The translations under genes and the position numbers were made by a program. This document shows positions 8,900 to 17,326 of a DNA stretch of 64,000 bases, piece after piece. Source of the stretch: RUG100 sp050953405. GTDB taxonomy: Bacteria; Bacillota; Clostridia; Peptostreptococcales; Anaerovoracaceae. The notes beneath the pieces are model-generated. The model was not told where the DNA came from. It saw only the letters and a program-made list of their open reading frames with translations, and ran no database searches. The DNA is taken from positions 186,001 through 250,000 of the forward strand of contig JBMNMP010000001.1 in NCBI GenBank assembly GCA_050953405.1. The letters run 5' to 3'. Position 1 is the first letter of the stretch. Every line of letters starts with the position of its first letter.

Positions 8900-9463
8900 T
8901 CAGCGGGTGAATTCGTCCATGTGATCCGGCAGAGCGATCTCCGAGAGCTGCCACTCCTGTCCCCTGTGGGGCAGATGCCTGAGTTCAAAGCCGAAAGACA
9001 TCTTGAGATATTCTTCCACGTCAAAGCCCTCGATGCCCCGCTTTCCCAGGTCAAACAGATCATCGCCTATATAGCGGAACGGCCGCTCGTCAAACATGCC
9101 GACAGTTGAAAGCTGCAGAAAATGTGAAGCCCTCATCGACAGAAAGACGTGTCTGGGTTTTTCCCTGGAAGCCGCAAGACAGAAGGCCCTGTCAGCCCCG
9201 CGGCTGAGCCATACCATCAGTTCCTGATAAAAGTAGAAATCATAGTAGTGCGGCATTTCCGGGGAATAAGCATAGCGCAAATAGACCCAGCCTTCCGCTT
9301 CCGGAGCTGTGGTATAACTGAATTTGTGAAAGCATCTGGCGTCGGCCAGCTTTGTATAGGTGTACTTCCTCAGCATCTCCTTCACAGCATCTAAAGCGAC
9401 CCCGTGTACCAGGATCGCTTTTTTGTAATTGCTCAAATCGGGAATGTCGTCGTAGTTCTTCAT
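8900..9463 (-). CDS. Unknown protein, possibly frameshifted
   Basis: 187 residues, not recognised. The sequence has many aromatic residues (HYYDFYFYQEL, RAFCLAAS), no signal peptide, no clear membrane helix and no known motif. Its ATG overlaps the purC stop as ATGA, so it is coupled to purC. After its TGA at 8900-8902, one of the other frames continues with codon choice like real genes (ending DGQPDE, stop at 8779) and finishes 14 bases before hisD. Dropping one C from the CCC just before the TGA would join the two into a protein of roughly 228 residues. Either a frameshift, a sequencing error or a recoding site is possible. Confidence 0.6.
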   Translation of the reverse strand: MKNYDDIPDLSNYKKAILVHGVALDAVKEMLRKYTYTKLADARCFHKFSYTTAPEAEGWVYLRYAYSPEMPHYYDFYFYQELMVWLSRGADRAFCLAASREKPRHVFLSMRASHFLQLSTVGMFDERPFRYIGDDLFDLGKRGIEGFDVEEYLKMSFGFELRHLPHRGQEWQLSEIALPDHMDEFTR

Positions 9464-10332
9464 CTCAGATCTTCACCGGTCAGCATCTTATATGCTTCCT
9501 TGTACTTGGCAATAGTCTTGTCGATGATATCCTGCGGCAGATCATAGTCGCTGTCCGGATGCGCCTTCAGCCAGTCCCTAACGAACTGCTTGTCGTATGA
9601 CGGCTGCGACTTGCCCGGCTGATATCCTTCTTTCGGCCAGAACCTGGAGCTGTCAGGCGTCAGCACCTCGTCTCCGAGCACGATATTACCCTCTTCATCG
9701 AGGCCGAATTCAAACTTGGTATCCGCGATGATGATGCCTCTGGTCAGTGCATAGTCAGCACACTTTTTGTAAATGGCGATAGTCTTGTCGCGGATGGCAG
9801 CAGCATACTCTGCGCCCTTGCCCGGGAATTCCTTTTCCAGCACTTCAATGCTCTTCTCGAAGGAGATGTTCTCATCGTGATCTCCGATCTCAGCCTTGGT
9901 GCTCGGTGTATAGATCGGTTCCGGCAGTTTGTCGGATTCCTTCAGTCCCTGCGGCAATGTGATGCCGCAGACCTTTCCGGTCTCCTGATAGCTGACCCAG
10001 CCGCTGCCCGTGATATAACCTCTCACGATGCATTCGATCGGCAGCATCGTCAGCTTTTTGCACATCATGCTGTTGCCGTCGAATCTCTCTTGCCGGAAAA
10101 ATTCCGGCATATCTTTTACATCTACAGAAATCATGTGGTTCTGAGCGATATCCTTTGTGTAATCGAACCAGAACTTTGACATCTGCGTCAGCACAGTTCC
10201 CTTCTTGACGATTTTGTTCTTCAGGATTACGTCAAAGGCGGAAATCCTGTCGGTAGCCACCATTATCAGGCTGTCACCGATGTCATATATCTCACGCACT
10301 TTGCCTTCTTTAACGGGTGTGAATTCTTTCAT
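9460..10332 (-). CDS. purC: Phosphoribosylaminoimidazole-succinocarboxamide (SAICAR) synthase
   Basis: 290 residues. It joins CAIR and aspartate, using ATP, in purine synthesis. Family motifs are KVREIYDIGDSLIMVATDRISAF-type N-terminus (the DRISAFD box), ECIVRGYITGSGW near residue 98 and IIADTKFEFG near residue 200. This is the longer PurC form with a C-terminal region (DSSRFWP and a lid helix). TGGAGGAAATTGAACG precedes the ATG. No other pur gene is nearby. A TATTAT/TATATT region upstream (around 10390-10405) may carry its own promoter, since the ilvD stop is 92 bases away. Confidence 0.95.
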   Translation of the reverse strand: MKEFTPVKEGKVREIYDIGDSLIMVATDRISAFDVILKNKIVKKGTVLTQMSKFWFDYTKDIAQNHMISVDVKDMPEFFRQERFDGNSMMCKKLTMLPIECIVRGYITGSGWVSYQETGKVCGITLPQGLKESDKLPEPIYTPSTKAEIGDHDENISFEKSIEVLEKEFPGKGAEYAAAIRDKTIAIYKKCADYALTRGIIIADTKFEFGLDEEGNIVLGDEVLTPDSSRFWPKEGYQPGKSQPSYDKQFVRDWLKAHPDSDYDLPQDIIDKTIAKYKEAYKMLTGEDLR

Positions 10333-10424
10333 CGTTCAATTTCCTCCATACGTGCTCTGCGGGGCGCGTCATCTGTGGCGGTCCTGCATTCCTAATATAT
10401 AATACAACAAAACGGGGAAATTTG

Positions 10425-12089
10425 CTATTTCATTACCGCGCCTTTGTTGGCACCGGCAACATTTCTCATGTAGCGCACCAGCCATCCGCTCTTGACCTTG
10501 GGTTCCGGAGCACTGTAAGCTGCCTTTCTCTTCTCCATCTCGGCCTCATCGATACGGGCGTTGATGCTGTTGGCAGGGATGTCGATATCGATGATATCGC
10601 CTTCCTCGATCAATCCGATCTCTCCGCCGGAAGCCGCTTCCGGACAAACGTGTCCGATGCTGGCTCCACGCGATGCTCCACTGAAACGTCCATCGGTGAT
10701 CAGGGCAACTGACTTGTCCAGCTTCATGCCGGCCAGAGCACTGGTCGGATTCAGCATCTCCCTCATGCCGGGGCCGCCCTTGGGTCCTTCGTACCTGATG
10801 ACTACCACATCGCCCTCAACGATCTTTCCTGTATAGATGGCATCGATAGCATCCTCTTCACTGTCGAAGACCCTCGCCGGTCCAGTGTGTTTCAGCATTT
10901 CCGGAGCCACCGCACTCCTCTTGACAACGCAGCCCTCTTTTGCGATGTTGCCCCAGAGTATGGCTATGCCGCCGGTCTCACTGTACGGCTTGTCTACCGG
11001 TCTGATGATATCATAGTCCCTGACGCCCTTTCCGGCTATATTTTCAGCAACCGTCTTTCCGGTCGCCGTCAGCAGACTGGTGTCTACGAGATCCTTCTTT
11101 GACAGTTCGTTCAGCACCGCCTGCACACCGCCGGCCCTGTTGAGGTCGTGCATATGCGTGCTGCCGGCCGGAGCCAGATGGCAGAGGTTGGGCACCTTGG
11201 CGCTGTACTCGTTGAAAGTCTCCAGACTGAAGTCAACGCCCGCTTCGTTGGCGATGGCCAGCAGATGAAGAACGCTGTTGGATGAGCATCCGAGAGCCAT
11301 GTCGCAGGCCAGCACATTGCGCAGCGACTTTTCATTGATGATATCGCGTGCGGTGATATTCTTTTCTACCAGATCCATGATAGCCATACCCGCGTGCTTT
11401 GCTATACGGATACGGTCACTGCTGACTGCCAGCACGGTGCCGTTTCCGGGCAGTGCGATCCCTACCGCCTCCGAGAGACAGTTCATGCTGTTGGCTGTAT
11501 ACATTCCGGAGCACGATCCGCATCCCGGGCATACATGCTCTTCAAAATCCCTCAGCTGGTCGTCATCGATGATCCCGGCCTTGCGGGAACCCACCGCTTC
11601 AAACATCTTGGAAAGGCTGGTCTCCTCTCCCTGTACCAGACCGCTCATCATGGGGCCGCCCGAACAAACTACCGTTGGAAGATCCAGGCGCACCGCTCCC
11701 ATGATCATGCCGGGCACGATTTTGTCGCAGTTCGGTATCAGCACCAGTCCGTCGAACATGTGAGCCTGTGTCATGGTCTCCACGCTGTCCGCGATCAGCT
11801 CTCTTGAAGGCAGCGAATACTTCATGCCCTCATGGCCCATTGCGATCCCGTCACAGACGCCGATCGAAGGCACCTCTATAGGCGTTCCGCCCGCCATTCT
11901 CACTCCCGCCTTGACAGCTGCCGCTATCTTGTCGAGGTGGATGTGGCCGGGAACGATCTCACTCTTTGCGCTGACCACGCCGATCAACGGCCTTTCCAGT
12001 TCTTCCTTGGTATATCCCATCGCGTAAAACAGGCTCCTCATCGGCGCTCTCTCAACGCCCTTGGTCACCTGGTCGCTTCTTCTTGACAT
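10425..12089 (-). CDS. ilvD: Dihydroxy-acid dehydratase
   Basis: 554 residues from the ATG at 12089, which has GGAGGAAATCAT immediately upstream; a longer in-frame reading would run into the ilvC-ilvD spacer hairpin. It dehydrates dihydroxy-isovalerate and dihydroxy-methylvalerate to the 2-oxoacids for Val/Leu and Ile. Iron-sulfur ligands are visible in PNCDKIVPGM and CPGCGSCSGMYTANSMNC. The C-terminal GRFSGASRGASIGHVCPEAASGG-type region carries the catalytic serine. Last ilv gene in the minus-strand ilvB-N-C-D run. Confidence 0.96.
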   Translation of the reverse strand: MSRRSDQVTKGVERAPMRSLFYAMGYTKEELERPLIGVVSAKSEIVPGHIHLDKIAAAVKAGVRMAGGTPIEVPSIGVCDGIAMGHEGMKYSLPSRELIADSVETMTQAHMFDGLVLIPNCDKIVPGMIMGAVRLDLPTVVCSGGPMMSGLVQGEETSLSKMFEAVGSRKAGIIDDDQLRDFEEHVCPGCGSCSGMYTANSMNCLSEAVGIALPGNGTVLAVSSDRIRIAKHAGMAIMDLVEKNITARDIINEKSLRNVLACDMALGCSSNSVLHLLAIANEAGVDFSLETFNEYSAKVPNLCHLAPAGSTHMHDLNRAGGVQAVLNELSKKDLVDTSLLTATGKTVAENIAGKGVRDYDIIRPVDKPYSETGGIAILWGNIAKEGCVVKRSAVAPEMLKHTGPARVFDSEEDAIDAIYTGKIVEGDVVVIRYEGPKGGPGMREMLNPTSALAGMKLDKSVALITDGRFSGASRGASIGHVCPEAASGGEIGLIEEGDIIDIDIPANSINARIDEAEMEKRKAAYSAPEPKVKSGWLVRYMRNVAGANKGAVMK

Positions 12090-12111
12090 ATGATTTCCTC
12101 CATATTGAATA

Positions 12112-12151
12112 GAAAAGCGCCGGCCGGTCCCCGCAGGATCCTGACCGGCGC
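12112..12151 (-). terminator. Hairpin between ilvC and ilvD, probable partial terminator
   Basis: Read on the minus strand, GCGCCGGTC (12143-12151) can pair with GACCGGCCGGCGC (12117-12129), followed by TTTTC. It lies 24 bases after the ilvC stop and before the ilvD ribosome binding site, so it would lower ilvD relative to ilvC or protect the ilvC mRNA end. Confidence 0.55.
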
Positions 12152-12175
12152 ATTTGATTTCTTCGTGTAAGCGGA

Positions 12176-13171
12176 CTATTTCTTCAGCCAGCTCATCATC
12201 TTTCTCAGCTCTGCGCCTGTCTTGCACAGCTGATGCTCGTTCTCCTTCATCCTTGTGGTGAGGAATCTGGCCTGTCTGCCTGCGCTCATCTCGGTCACGA
12301 ATTCGCTGGCAAACTCGCCGTTCTGGATCCTTCTGAGGATCTCCTTCATGGCTTCTCTGGACTCTTTGCCGATTACCTTTCTGCCTGCATAGTAGTCACC
12401 ATACTCAGCAGTGTTGGATATCGATTTTCTCATCAGCTCGAAGCCGCCGGTGTTGATCAGGTCAACGATCAGCTTCATCTCGTGGATGCACTCGAAGTAA
12501 GCCATCTCAGGCTCGTATCCTGCTTCTACCAGAGTTTCGAATCCGGCCTTCATCAGCTCGGTAACTCCGCCGCAGAGTACAGCCTGCTCGCCGAAGAGGT
12601 CTGTTTCTGTCTCTTCTCTGTATGTTGTCTCCAGGATTCCGGCACGGCCTGCACCGATTCCGCTGGCATAAGCCAGAGCATAATCCTTTGCCTTGCCGCT
12701 GACATCCTGATATACCGCGATCAGTGAAGGAACGCCTTTGCCTTCCAGGTACTGGCTTCTTACTGTGTGTCCGGGGCCCTTCGGGGCTACCATGATTACG
12801 TCCAGATATTCAGCCGGCTTGATCAGTTTGTAGTGGATGTTGAATCCATGAGCAAACATGAGGACATTGCCTTCCTTCATGTGCTTGGCTACCTGTGTGT
12901 TGTATATGTCGGCTGCCTTTTCATCGGGAACCAGCATCATGACGAAATCGCCTTTTTCAGCAGCTGTCTCGACATCGACTACCTCGAGTCCCGCATCCTT
13001 TGCGGACTGAGCGCTCTTGGAGTCAGGTCTCAGTCCTACGACTACCTTTGCTCCGCTCTCATTCAGGTTCTGCGCGTGTGCGTGTCCCTGGCTGCCGAAT
13101 CCGATGATAGCTATTGTCTTTCCATCCAGAAGTCCCAGATTGCAATCCTGGTCATAATACTTTTTAATCAT
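12176..13171 (-). CDS. ilvC: Ketol-acid reductoisomerase, class I
   Basis: 331 residues. It isomerises and reduces acetolactate and acetohydroxybutyrate. The Rossmann motif is GFGSQGHAHAQNL near residue 25, with VGLRPDSKSA after it. A serine-rich phosphate site would suggest NADPH. The C-terminal knotted domain has EQAVLCGGVTEL and the Mg-binding Asp/Glu residues (DLFGEQ and the later E-rich helix). Length is that of class I enzymes. Its start is four bases after the ilvN stop; the hairpin downstream separates it from ilvD. Confidence 0.97.
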   Translation of the reverse strand: MIKKYYDQDCNLGLLDGKTIAIIGFGSQGHAHAQNLNESGAKVVVGLRPDSKSAQSAKDAGLEVVDVETAAEKGDFVMMLVPDEKAADIYNTQVAKHMKEGNVLMFAHGFNIHYKLIKPAEYLDVIMVAPKGPGHTVRSQYLEGKGVPSLIAVYQDVSGKAKDYALAYASGIGAGRAGILETTYREETETDLFGEQAVLCGGVTELMKAGFETLVEAGYEPEMAYFECIHEMKLIVDLINTGGFELMRKSISNTAEYGDYYAGRKVIGKESREAMKEILRRIQNGEFASEFVTEMSAGRQARFLTTRMKENEHQLCKTGAELRKMMSWLKK

Positions 13172-13174
13172 TAT

Positions 13175-13675
13175 TTACTCCTTTTCTTCCCAGCCTCTTC
13201 CCATGGCTGTGATTCCTGTTCTGCAGACTTCTACGATATTGTAGCAGTCTATCATTCTCATAAATCCATCGATCTTTGACGGCTCTCCCGTCAGTTCTAC
13301 GATAACGCTGTTCTTGGACAGATCTATGATCTTACCCCGGAAGATCTCCACGATTTCCTTGATTGCGGATCTCTCTTCCTTGTCGGTTTCCACCTTGACC
13401 AGCAGCAGTTCCCTGAACAGACTGTCTTCCTTGTCAAGTGAAAATATATCTCTAACATTTTCCAGTTTCTCGGTCTGGGCTATGATCTGAGCCAAGCTCT
13501 GATCAGTTCCCGCAAATACCACAGTTATTCTGGAAAGTTTGGGATCGTTTGTTGCCGATACTGTCAGGGAGTCGATGTTGAAGCCCCTTCTTCCGAATAA
13601 GCTTACTACCCTTGTCAGTACGTTTGCCTGGTTGTCAACGAAGATGCTGACTACCTCTCTCTTTGTGGATGCCAT
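13175..13675 (-). CDS. ilvN: Acetolactate synthase, small regulatory subunit
   Basis: 166 residues from the ATG at 13675, preceded by GGAGGAGATGAG. The N-terminal ACT domain (SIFVDNQANVLTRVVSLFGRRGFNIDSLTV) binds valine for feedback inhibition, and a C-terminal ALS_ss_C domain follows. It activates the catalytic subunit encoded 11 bases upstream. Length is typical of the small IlvN/IlvH type. Confidence 0.95.
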   Translation of the reverse strand: MASTKREVVSIFVDNQANVLTRVVSLFGRRGFNIDSLTVSATNDPKLSRITVVFAGTDQSLAQIIAQTEKLENVRDIFSLDKEDSLFRELLLVKVETDKEERSAIKEIVEIFRGKIIDLSKNSVIVELTGEPSKIDGFMRMIDCYNIVEVCRTGITAMGRGWEEKE

Positions 13676-13686
13676 CTCATCTCCTC

Positions 13687-15351
13687 CTAGCCTATTATCA
13701 TGTCTTCCACGGTTCCGCCGCCCGGTATCATGGGGAGCACTCTCTCTTCCCTGCCGATGACGCATTCTATCCACACGGGACCTTTCTCTTTCAATGCCGC
13801 CTTGAAGGCCTCTTCAAACTCTTCAATGTTCGTAGCTCTGAAGCCCTTGCCGCCGAAGCCTTCTATTACCTTGACGTAATTCGTCTTTCTCTCCGGCGCG
13901 GTCGCCGAATAGCGTTTGCCATAGAACGATGTCTGCCACTGATAAACCATTCCCAGCACCTGGTTGTTCATGATGATGGTGATGATCGGCAGTTCCTCGC
14001 TCACCGCGGTGCAGGCTTCGTTCATGTTCATATGGAAGCTGCCGTCGCCTGTGAAGTGTATGACCCGTTTGTTCGGATTACCTATCTGAGCGCCTATCGC
14101 CGCGCCATAGCCAAAGCCCATCGTGCCCAGGCCGCCGCTGGTGATAAAGCTGTGTGTATTCTTGTGCTTCAGATACTGAGCCGCCCACATCTGATGCTGG
14201 CCGACATCGGTAACATATATAGTCTGCTTGTCCGTGAGGTCGCAGACCGCATGTATGATCTCACTCGGATGTATGTCAGCATCGTTGGATTTGACATCAC
14301 CGGTGGTCTTTTTCAAAGCTGTGACTTCCTCTATCCAGTCCCTGCGCTCGTTCTTTTCGATGAGCGGCAGCAGTCTGCCAAGGAATTTCTTGACATCGGA
14401 GACCACGCTGTAATCAACGTGAACGTTTTTGTTGATCTCCGCCTTGTCTATATCTACCTGGATCTTGGTGGCCTTCTTGGCGAACTTCTTCGGATTGAGG
14501 GCCACGCGGTCACTGAATCTGGTGCCCAGAGCGATCAGGAGATCCGCCTTGTCTACCGCCTTGTTGGCAGCGATGGTGCCGTGCATGCCGATGAGGCCCA
14601 TGTTGCGCGGATTGTCATATCCAACTACTCCGGCTGCCATCATGGTGTACGTCGCCGGGATGTCTCCGATCTCCATCAGCTTGTTCAGTTCCGGACTGGC
14701 CTCGGATGAAGATACGCCGCCGCCGAAATAAATGATCGGCCTCTTGGCGCTGTTGATCAGGTCTGCTATCTTCTGGATCTCTTTCTCATCTATCTCCGGC
14801 AGGAGATTGCATGTTTCCATGGGGTGGCCCGGCTTGTAATCCATCTTGGCCGCAGTGACATCCTTGGTCACGTCGACGAGGACCGGTCCCTTTCTGCCCG
14901 TGTTGGCAATGCGGAAGGCATTGTGCAGCGCGTCCGGCAGTTCATCTATGCGATTCACAAAATAGTTGTGCTTGGTCACCGGCATGGTTACTCCGGTGAT
15001 GCTGACTTCCTGGAAGGCATCCCTTCCGATGAGGCTGTCAGGCACATTGGCTGTAATGGCAACCATGGGGATGCTGTCCATAAAGGCTGTGGCGATCCCG
15101 GTCACCAGGTTGGTAGCTCCCGGGCCGCTGGTAGCGAAGACCACGCCCGTCTTTCCTGTCGATCTTGCAAATCCGTCTGCCGCGTGTGCAGCTCCCTGCT
15201 CGTGGGCCGTCAGCACGTGACGGATCTGATCCTTATATTCATAAAGCGCGTCGTAAACGTTGAGTGCCGCGCCGCCCGGATAACCGAACACGGTATCCAC
15301 ATCGTGTTCCAACAGGATCTCTGTGATTATCTGAGCTCCGGTCAATTTCAT
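13687..15351 (-). CDS. ilvB: Acetolactate synthase, large catalytic subunit
   Basis: 554 residues from the ATG at 15351, chosen because AAAGGAGC lies upstream. A TPP- and FAD-dependent enzyme that condenses pyruvate (or pyruvate with 2-oxobutyrate). Seen are the catalytic Glu in HEQGAAHAADGFARSTGK near residue 48, the FAD region, and the TPP-binding GDGSFHMNMNE-AC...NN stretch near residue 435. The lysine and arginine-rich C-terminus ends with MIPGGGTVEDMIIG, typical of biosynthetic AHAS and not the catabolic AlsS. First gene of the ilvBNCD run. Confidence 0.97.
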   Translation of the reverse strand: MKLTGAQIITEILLEHDVDTVFGYPGGAALNVYDALYEYKDQIRHVLTAHEQGAAHAADGFARSTGKTGVVFATSGPGATNLVTGIATAFMDSIPMVAITANVPDSLIGRDAFQEVSITGVTMPVTKHNYFVNRIDELPDALHNAFRIANTGRKGPVLVDVTKDVTAAKMDYKPGHPMETCNLLPEIDEKEIQKIADLINSAKRPIIYFGGGVSSSEASPELNKLMEIGDIPATYTMMAAGVVGYDNPRNMGLIGMHGTIAANKAVDKADLLIALGTRFSDRVALNPKKFAKKATKIQVDIDKAEINKNVHVDYSVVSDVKKFLGRLLPLIEKNERRDWIEEVTALKKTTGDVKSNDADIHPSEIIHAVCDLTDKQTIYVTDVGQHQMWAAQYLKHKNTHSFITSGGLGTMGFGYGAAIGAQIGNPNKRVIHFTGDGSFHMNMNEACTAVSEELPIITIIMNNQVLGMVYQWQTSFYGKRYSATAPERKTNYVKVIEGFGGKGFRATNIEEFEEAFKAALKEKGPVWIECVIGREERVLPMIPGGGTVEDMIIG

Positions 15352-15411
15352 AAATCTAGCTCCTTTCAAATATCCCAATAACGTTTGCTAAAGGATTAAA
15401 GTGATAGCACA

Positions 15412-15439
15412 ATTATATACTTTATCCGTCGCTTGTCAA
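15412..15439 (-). promoter_or_regulatory. Promoter of ilvBNCD
   Basis: On the minus strand a perfect TTGACA (15434-15439) and a perfect TATAAT (15412-15417) are 16 bases apart. Transcription should start near 15404, giving a leader of only about 50 bases. No T-box or leader peptide fits in that space, so the ilv genes are probably not controlled like leu or aro. Confidence 0.8.
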
Positions 15440-15577
15440 TATTATTTAAGATAATTGGTGAAATTGGCTAATTTTATTTCATTATTTTTGTTTTCAAAAA
15501 CAATTTTTGCTCTGTTTTTTGAGTTTTTGCTTATCAGGGGTCTTTGGAGGCCTGTTTCACGTTTTCCCAGGCGCTCC

Positions 15578-16564
15578 TCAGCCGCGCCGTTTTTTCATGC
15601 GCTTTGCGATGTCTTCGATGGCCTGGTGGTAGAACTGATCGTAGAGTTTCTCCTTTTCGGCCAGCGGCGCCTCGTTATCAATCGTGAAGTCGTCAAGGTT
15701 ACTGACCTCGACCTCATAAGCCCGCAGCAGCTCCTCCTTGGAATCGTACTTGCGCCCGTCGTTGTTCCTGGGCCCGTAGTAGCAGACGCGCCCGTCGGTG
15801 CGCCCGCTGAGGTTGTACTCCTGCTTTTTCGAAAGCAGCCACCAGAGATCGATCTCCGAATAGTCGAAATCGAATCCCAGTATATACACGTCGCCGCGCA
15901 AAAAGCTCCCGAGCCAGCTGAAGTCTGTCTTCCGCCTCCCCTTTTCGGGACGGTAGTTGTTGACCTGCATTATCTGCTGCTGGTAGCGGTGGACAAAGTC
16001 GACATACCATTGATGCCCGATGACCACACTGCGGGGGACCGCGGCTTCACCGTGGACGTGCCAGATGCGGTTGTCTCCCACCTGATTGTAGGTGTAGATC
16101 CTGTATTTGGCTTCCTGCCGTTTGACGCCCTCGGTGTGCTTCCTCATGCGGCCGACCTGCTTTCTGGTGAGACTGTGCACTTTCTTTTTGTATCCCGCTA
16201 TCTCGAACTCGTAGCTGTAATTGGTTGTCAGGATCTCATCCAGGCCCAGGTCCAGTACCTCACACAGCCTGGTCCGTATGCGGTCGTTATCATCCGTGCT
16301 AACTTCGCCGAACAGATCCATCATGCCCCGGTTGAGGACTTTATCCACTTGATTGCCGGAACGTATCACGATCTGCAGCGGATAGGGGACATCGTCAAAG
16401 CTGTCTTCGTCTTCCCGTTCTTCATAGTCATTGAAACCGCGGGTAAGCCCCTTGATCATTTTGCCCCAGGACCTCCTGTCCGTCCACACCAGTCCGTTAC
16501 CGGCCAGCAGCACCTGCGGCCTTTTGCTTTTTCCGTCCAAACGCTCCTCCTCTTCGCTCTTCAT
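15578..16564 (-). CDS. SIR2-like domain protein
   Basis: 328 residues from the ATG at 16564; an upstream in-frame extension would run into the promoter region. SIR2-like signatures are VLLAGNGLVW (glycine-rich NAD loop, altered from GAGxS), ILTTNYSYEFE near residue 115, HVHGEA near residue 170, and ILGFDFDYSEIDLWWLL near residue 235. This order, TTNY then HG then G-x-x-x-x-D, is that of SIR2_2-type domains, which in many bacterial proteins hydrolyse NAD as a defence effector. No partner such as Argonaute, TIR or HerA is adjacent, so a defence role is inference. The ribosome binding site is weak. Confidence 0.7.
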   Translation of the reverse strand: MKSEEEERLDGKSKRPQVLLAGNGLVWTDRRSWGKMIKGLTRGFNDYEEREDEDSFDDVPYPLQIVIRSGNQVDKVLNRGMMDLFGEVSTDDNDRIRTRLCEVLDLGLDEILTTNYSYEFEIAGYKKKVHSLTRKQVGRMRKHTEGVKRQEAKYRIYTYNQVGDNRIWHVHGEAAVPRSVVIGHQWYVDFVHRYQQQIMQVNNYRPEKGRRKTDFSWLGSFLRGDVYILGFDFDYSEIDLWWLLSKKQEYNLSGRTDGRVCYYGPRNNDGRKYDSKEELLRAYEVEVSNLDDFTIDNEAPLAEKEKLYDQFYHQAIEDIAKRMKKRRG

Positions 16565-16592
16565 CGATAGCCCTGCAGTTATTCCATGGAAA

Positions 16593-16598
16593 ATTATA
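16593..16598 (-). promoter_or_regulatory. Possible -10 box for the SIR2-like gene
   Basis: A TATAAT on the minus strand lies 29 bases before the start codon. No good -35 box is seen at 17 bases. The neighbouring VOC gene is transcribed divergently. Confidence 0.35.
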
Positions 16599-16626
16599 TC
16601 ATAAAAAAAGGCGCCCGCGGAAGATT

Positions 16627-16658
16627 TTGACACCGCGCCCGCGATCCGATGATATAAT
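16627..16658 (+). promoter_or_regulatory. Probable promoter of the VOC gene
   Basis: TTGACA (16627-16632) and TATAAT (16653-16658) are 20 bases apart, longer than ideal. An alternative -10, ATGATA (16649-16654), gives a 16-base spacer. Confidence 0.5.
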
Positions 16659-16698
16659 GTAGGAAGCCGCAGAACAAGCTTGAAAGGAGACAAATTCC

Positions 16699-17088
16699 AT
16701 GTTTAAATTTGTGCACAATAATCTCAATGTCCTGGATCTGGAAAAGAGCCTGCAGTTTTACAGCGAGGCGCTGGATCTGCAGGAAGTCCGCCGCGTAGAG
16801 ACACCCGGCTTCACGCTGGTGTACCTCGGTGACGGAGGTGCATCTGCGCACCAGCTGGAGCTGACCTGGCTCAAAGACCGCAGCCGGCCATACGACCTCG
16901 GCGACAACGAATTCCACCTGGCGCTGACGACCGACGACTATGATGCCGCTCACGCAAGGCACGAGAAGATGGGCTGCATCTGTTTCGAAAACCCGTCCAT
17001 GGGCATTTATTTCATCAATGACCCCGACGGTTACTGGATAGAGATCATACCCGAAGAAAAACAATCTATGCAGGCACCCTCATTATAG
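16699..17088 (+). CDS. VOC-family (glyoxalase I-like) metalloprotein
   Basis: 129 residues, a single VOC module pair. It starts FVHNNLNVLDLEKSLQFYSEAL, where glyoxalase I carries its first metal ligand, then has LELTW (Glu ligand), NEFHLAL (His ligand) and DPDGYWIEII (C-terminal Glu ligand). All four metal-binding positions seem occupied, with N or H at the first. It most resembles lactoylglutathione lyase-like proteins, which in Clostridia may act on methylglyoxal adducts of other thiols. AAAGGAG lies 11 bases before the ATG. Transcribed alone. Confidence 0.85.
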   Translation: MFKFVHNNLNVLDLEKSLQFYSEALDLQEVRRVETPGFTLVYLGDGGASAHQLELTWLKDRSRPYDLGDNEFHLALTTDDYDAAHARHEKMGCICFENPSMGIYFINDPDGYWIEIIPEEKQSMQAPSL

Positions 17089-17110
17089 GAGATCCAGTAA
17101 TGAAGGTGCC
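17073..17110 (+). terminator. Hairpin spanning the VOC stop codon
   Basis: GGCACC-CT-CATTA (17073-17085) pairs with TAATG-AA-GGTGCC (17098-17110), 12 of 13 positions. There is no U-tract. It may protect the mRNA end or act in Rho-dependent termination; the call is tentative. Confidence 0.3.
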
Positions 17111-17141
17111 CGCTAAAATCAGCATCTCTGTTTATCGCGCT

Positions 17142-17295
17142 CTACTTTTCAAGGCTCGACAGTATCGCATCTATCATCTGATTGGCCGGGCCCGCCTTGA
17201 GTCCTCCATCGATGTAGATATCTTCACCCGTGATTTACCTGCAGTCATCGGAGGCCAGGAAATGATACAGAGCCGCAGCCGGCACCCCTCTTGAC
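17142..17295 (-). pseudogene. C-terminal remnant of a short-chain dehydrogenase/reductase
   Basis: Read on the minus strand, the stretch encodes RGVPAAALYHFLASDDCR, then an in-frame TAA (17235-17237), then ITGEDIYIDGGLKAG and about 17 more residues to a TAG at 17142. This is the classic C-terminal end of SDR enzymes (FLASDDASYITGQxIxVDGG). No SDR body lies upstream; instead the leuA promoter begins there. It is therefore a truncated and stop-interrupted fossil, left when the leu operon or its promoter was placed here. Confidence 0.7.
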
Positions 17296-17320
17296 AAATG
17301 CTTCCTACATATACTATACT
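17291..17320 (+). promoter_or_regulatory. Promoter of the leu operon
   Basis: TTGACA (17291-17296) and TATACT (17315-17320) are 18 bases apart. Transcription would begin near 17327, just before the T-box stem I. Confidence 0.75.
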
Positions 17321-17326
17321 TGTTGC

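Noticed and set aside
10333..10424. Purine riboswitch before purC
   Set aside because: The 92-base gap lacks the conserved core and any strong hairpin.
15352..15577. Search for a T-box or leader peptide before ilvB
   Set aside because: The promoter lies only about 50 bases before the start and no T-box sequence is present.
17100..17294. 64-codon plus-strand frame after the VOC gene, with AGGAG before its ATG
   Set aside because: The minus strand of the same stretch reads as an SDR C-terminus; the plus frame has no similarity to anything.
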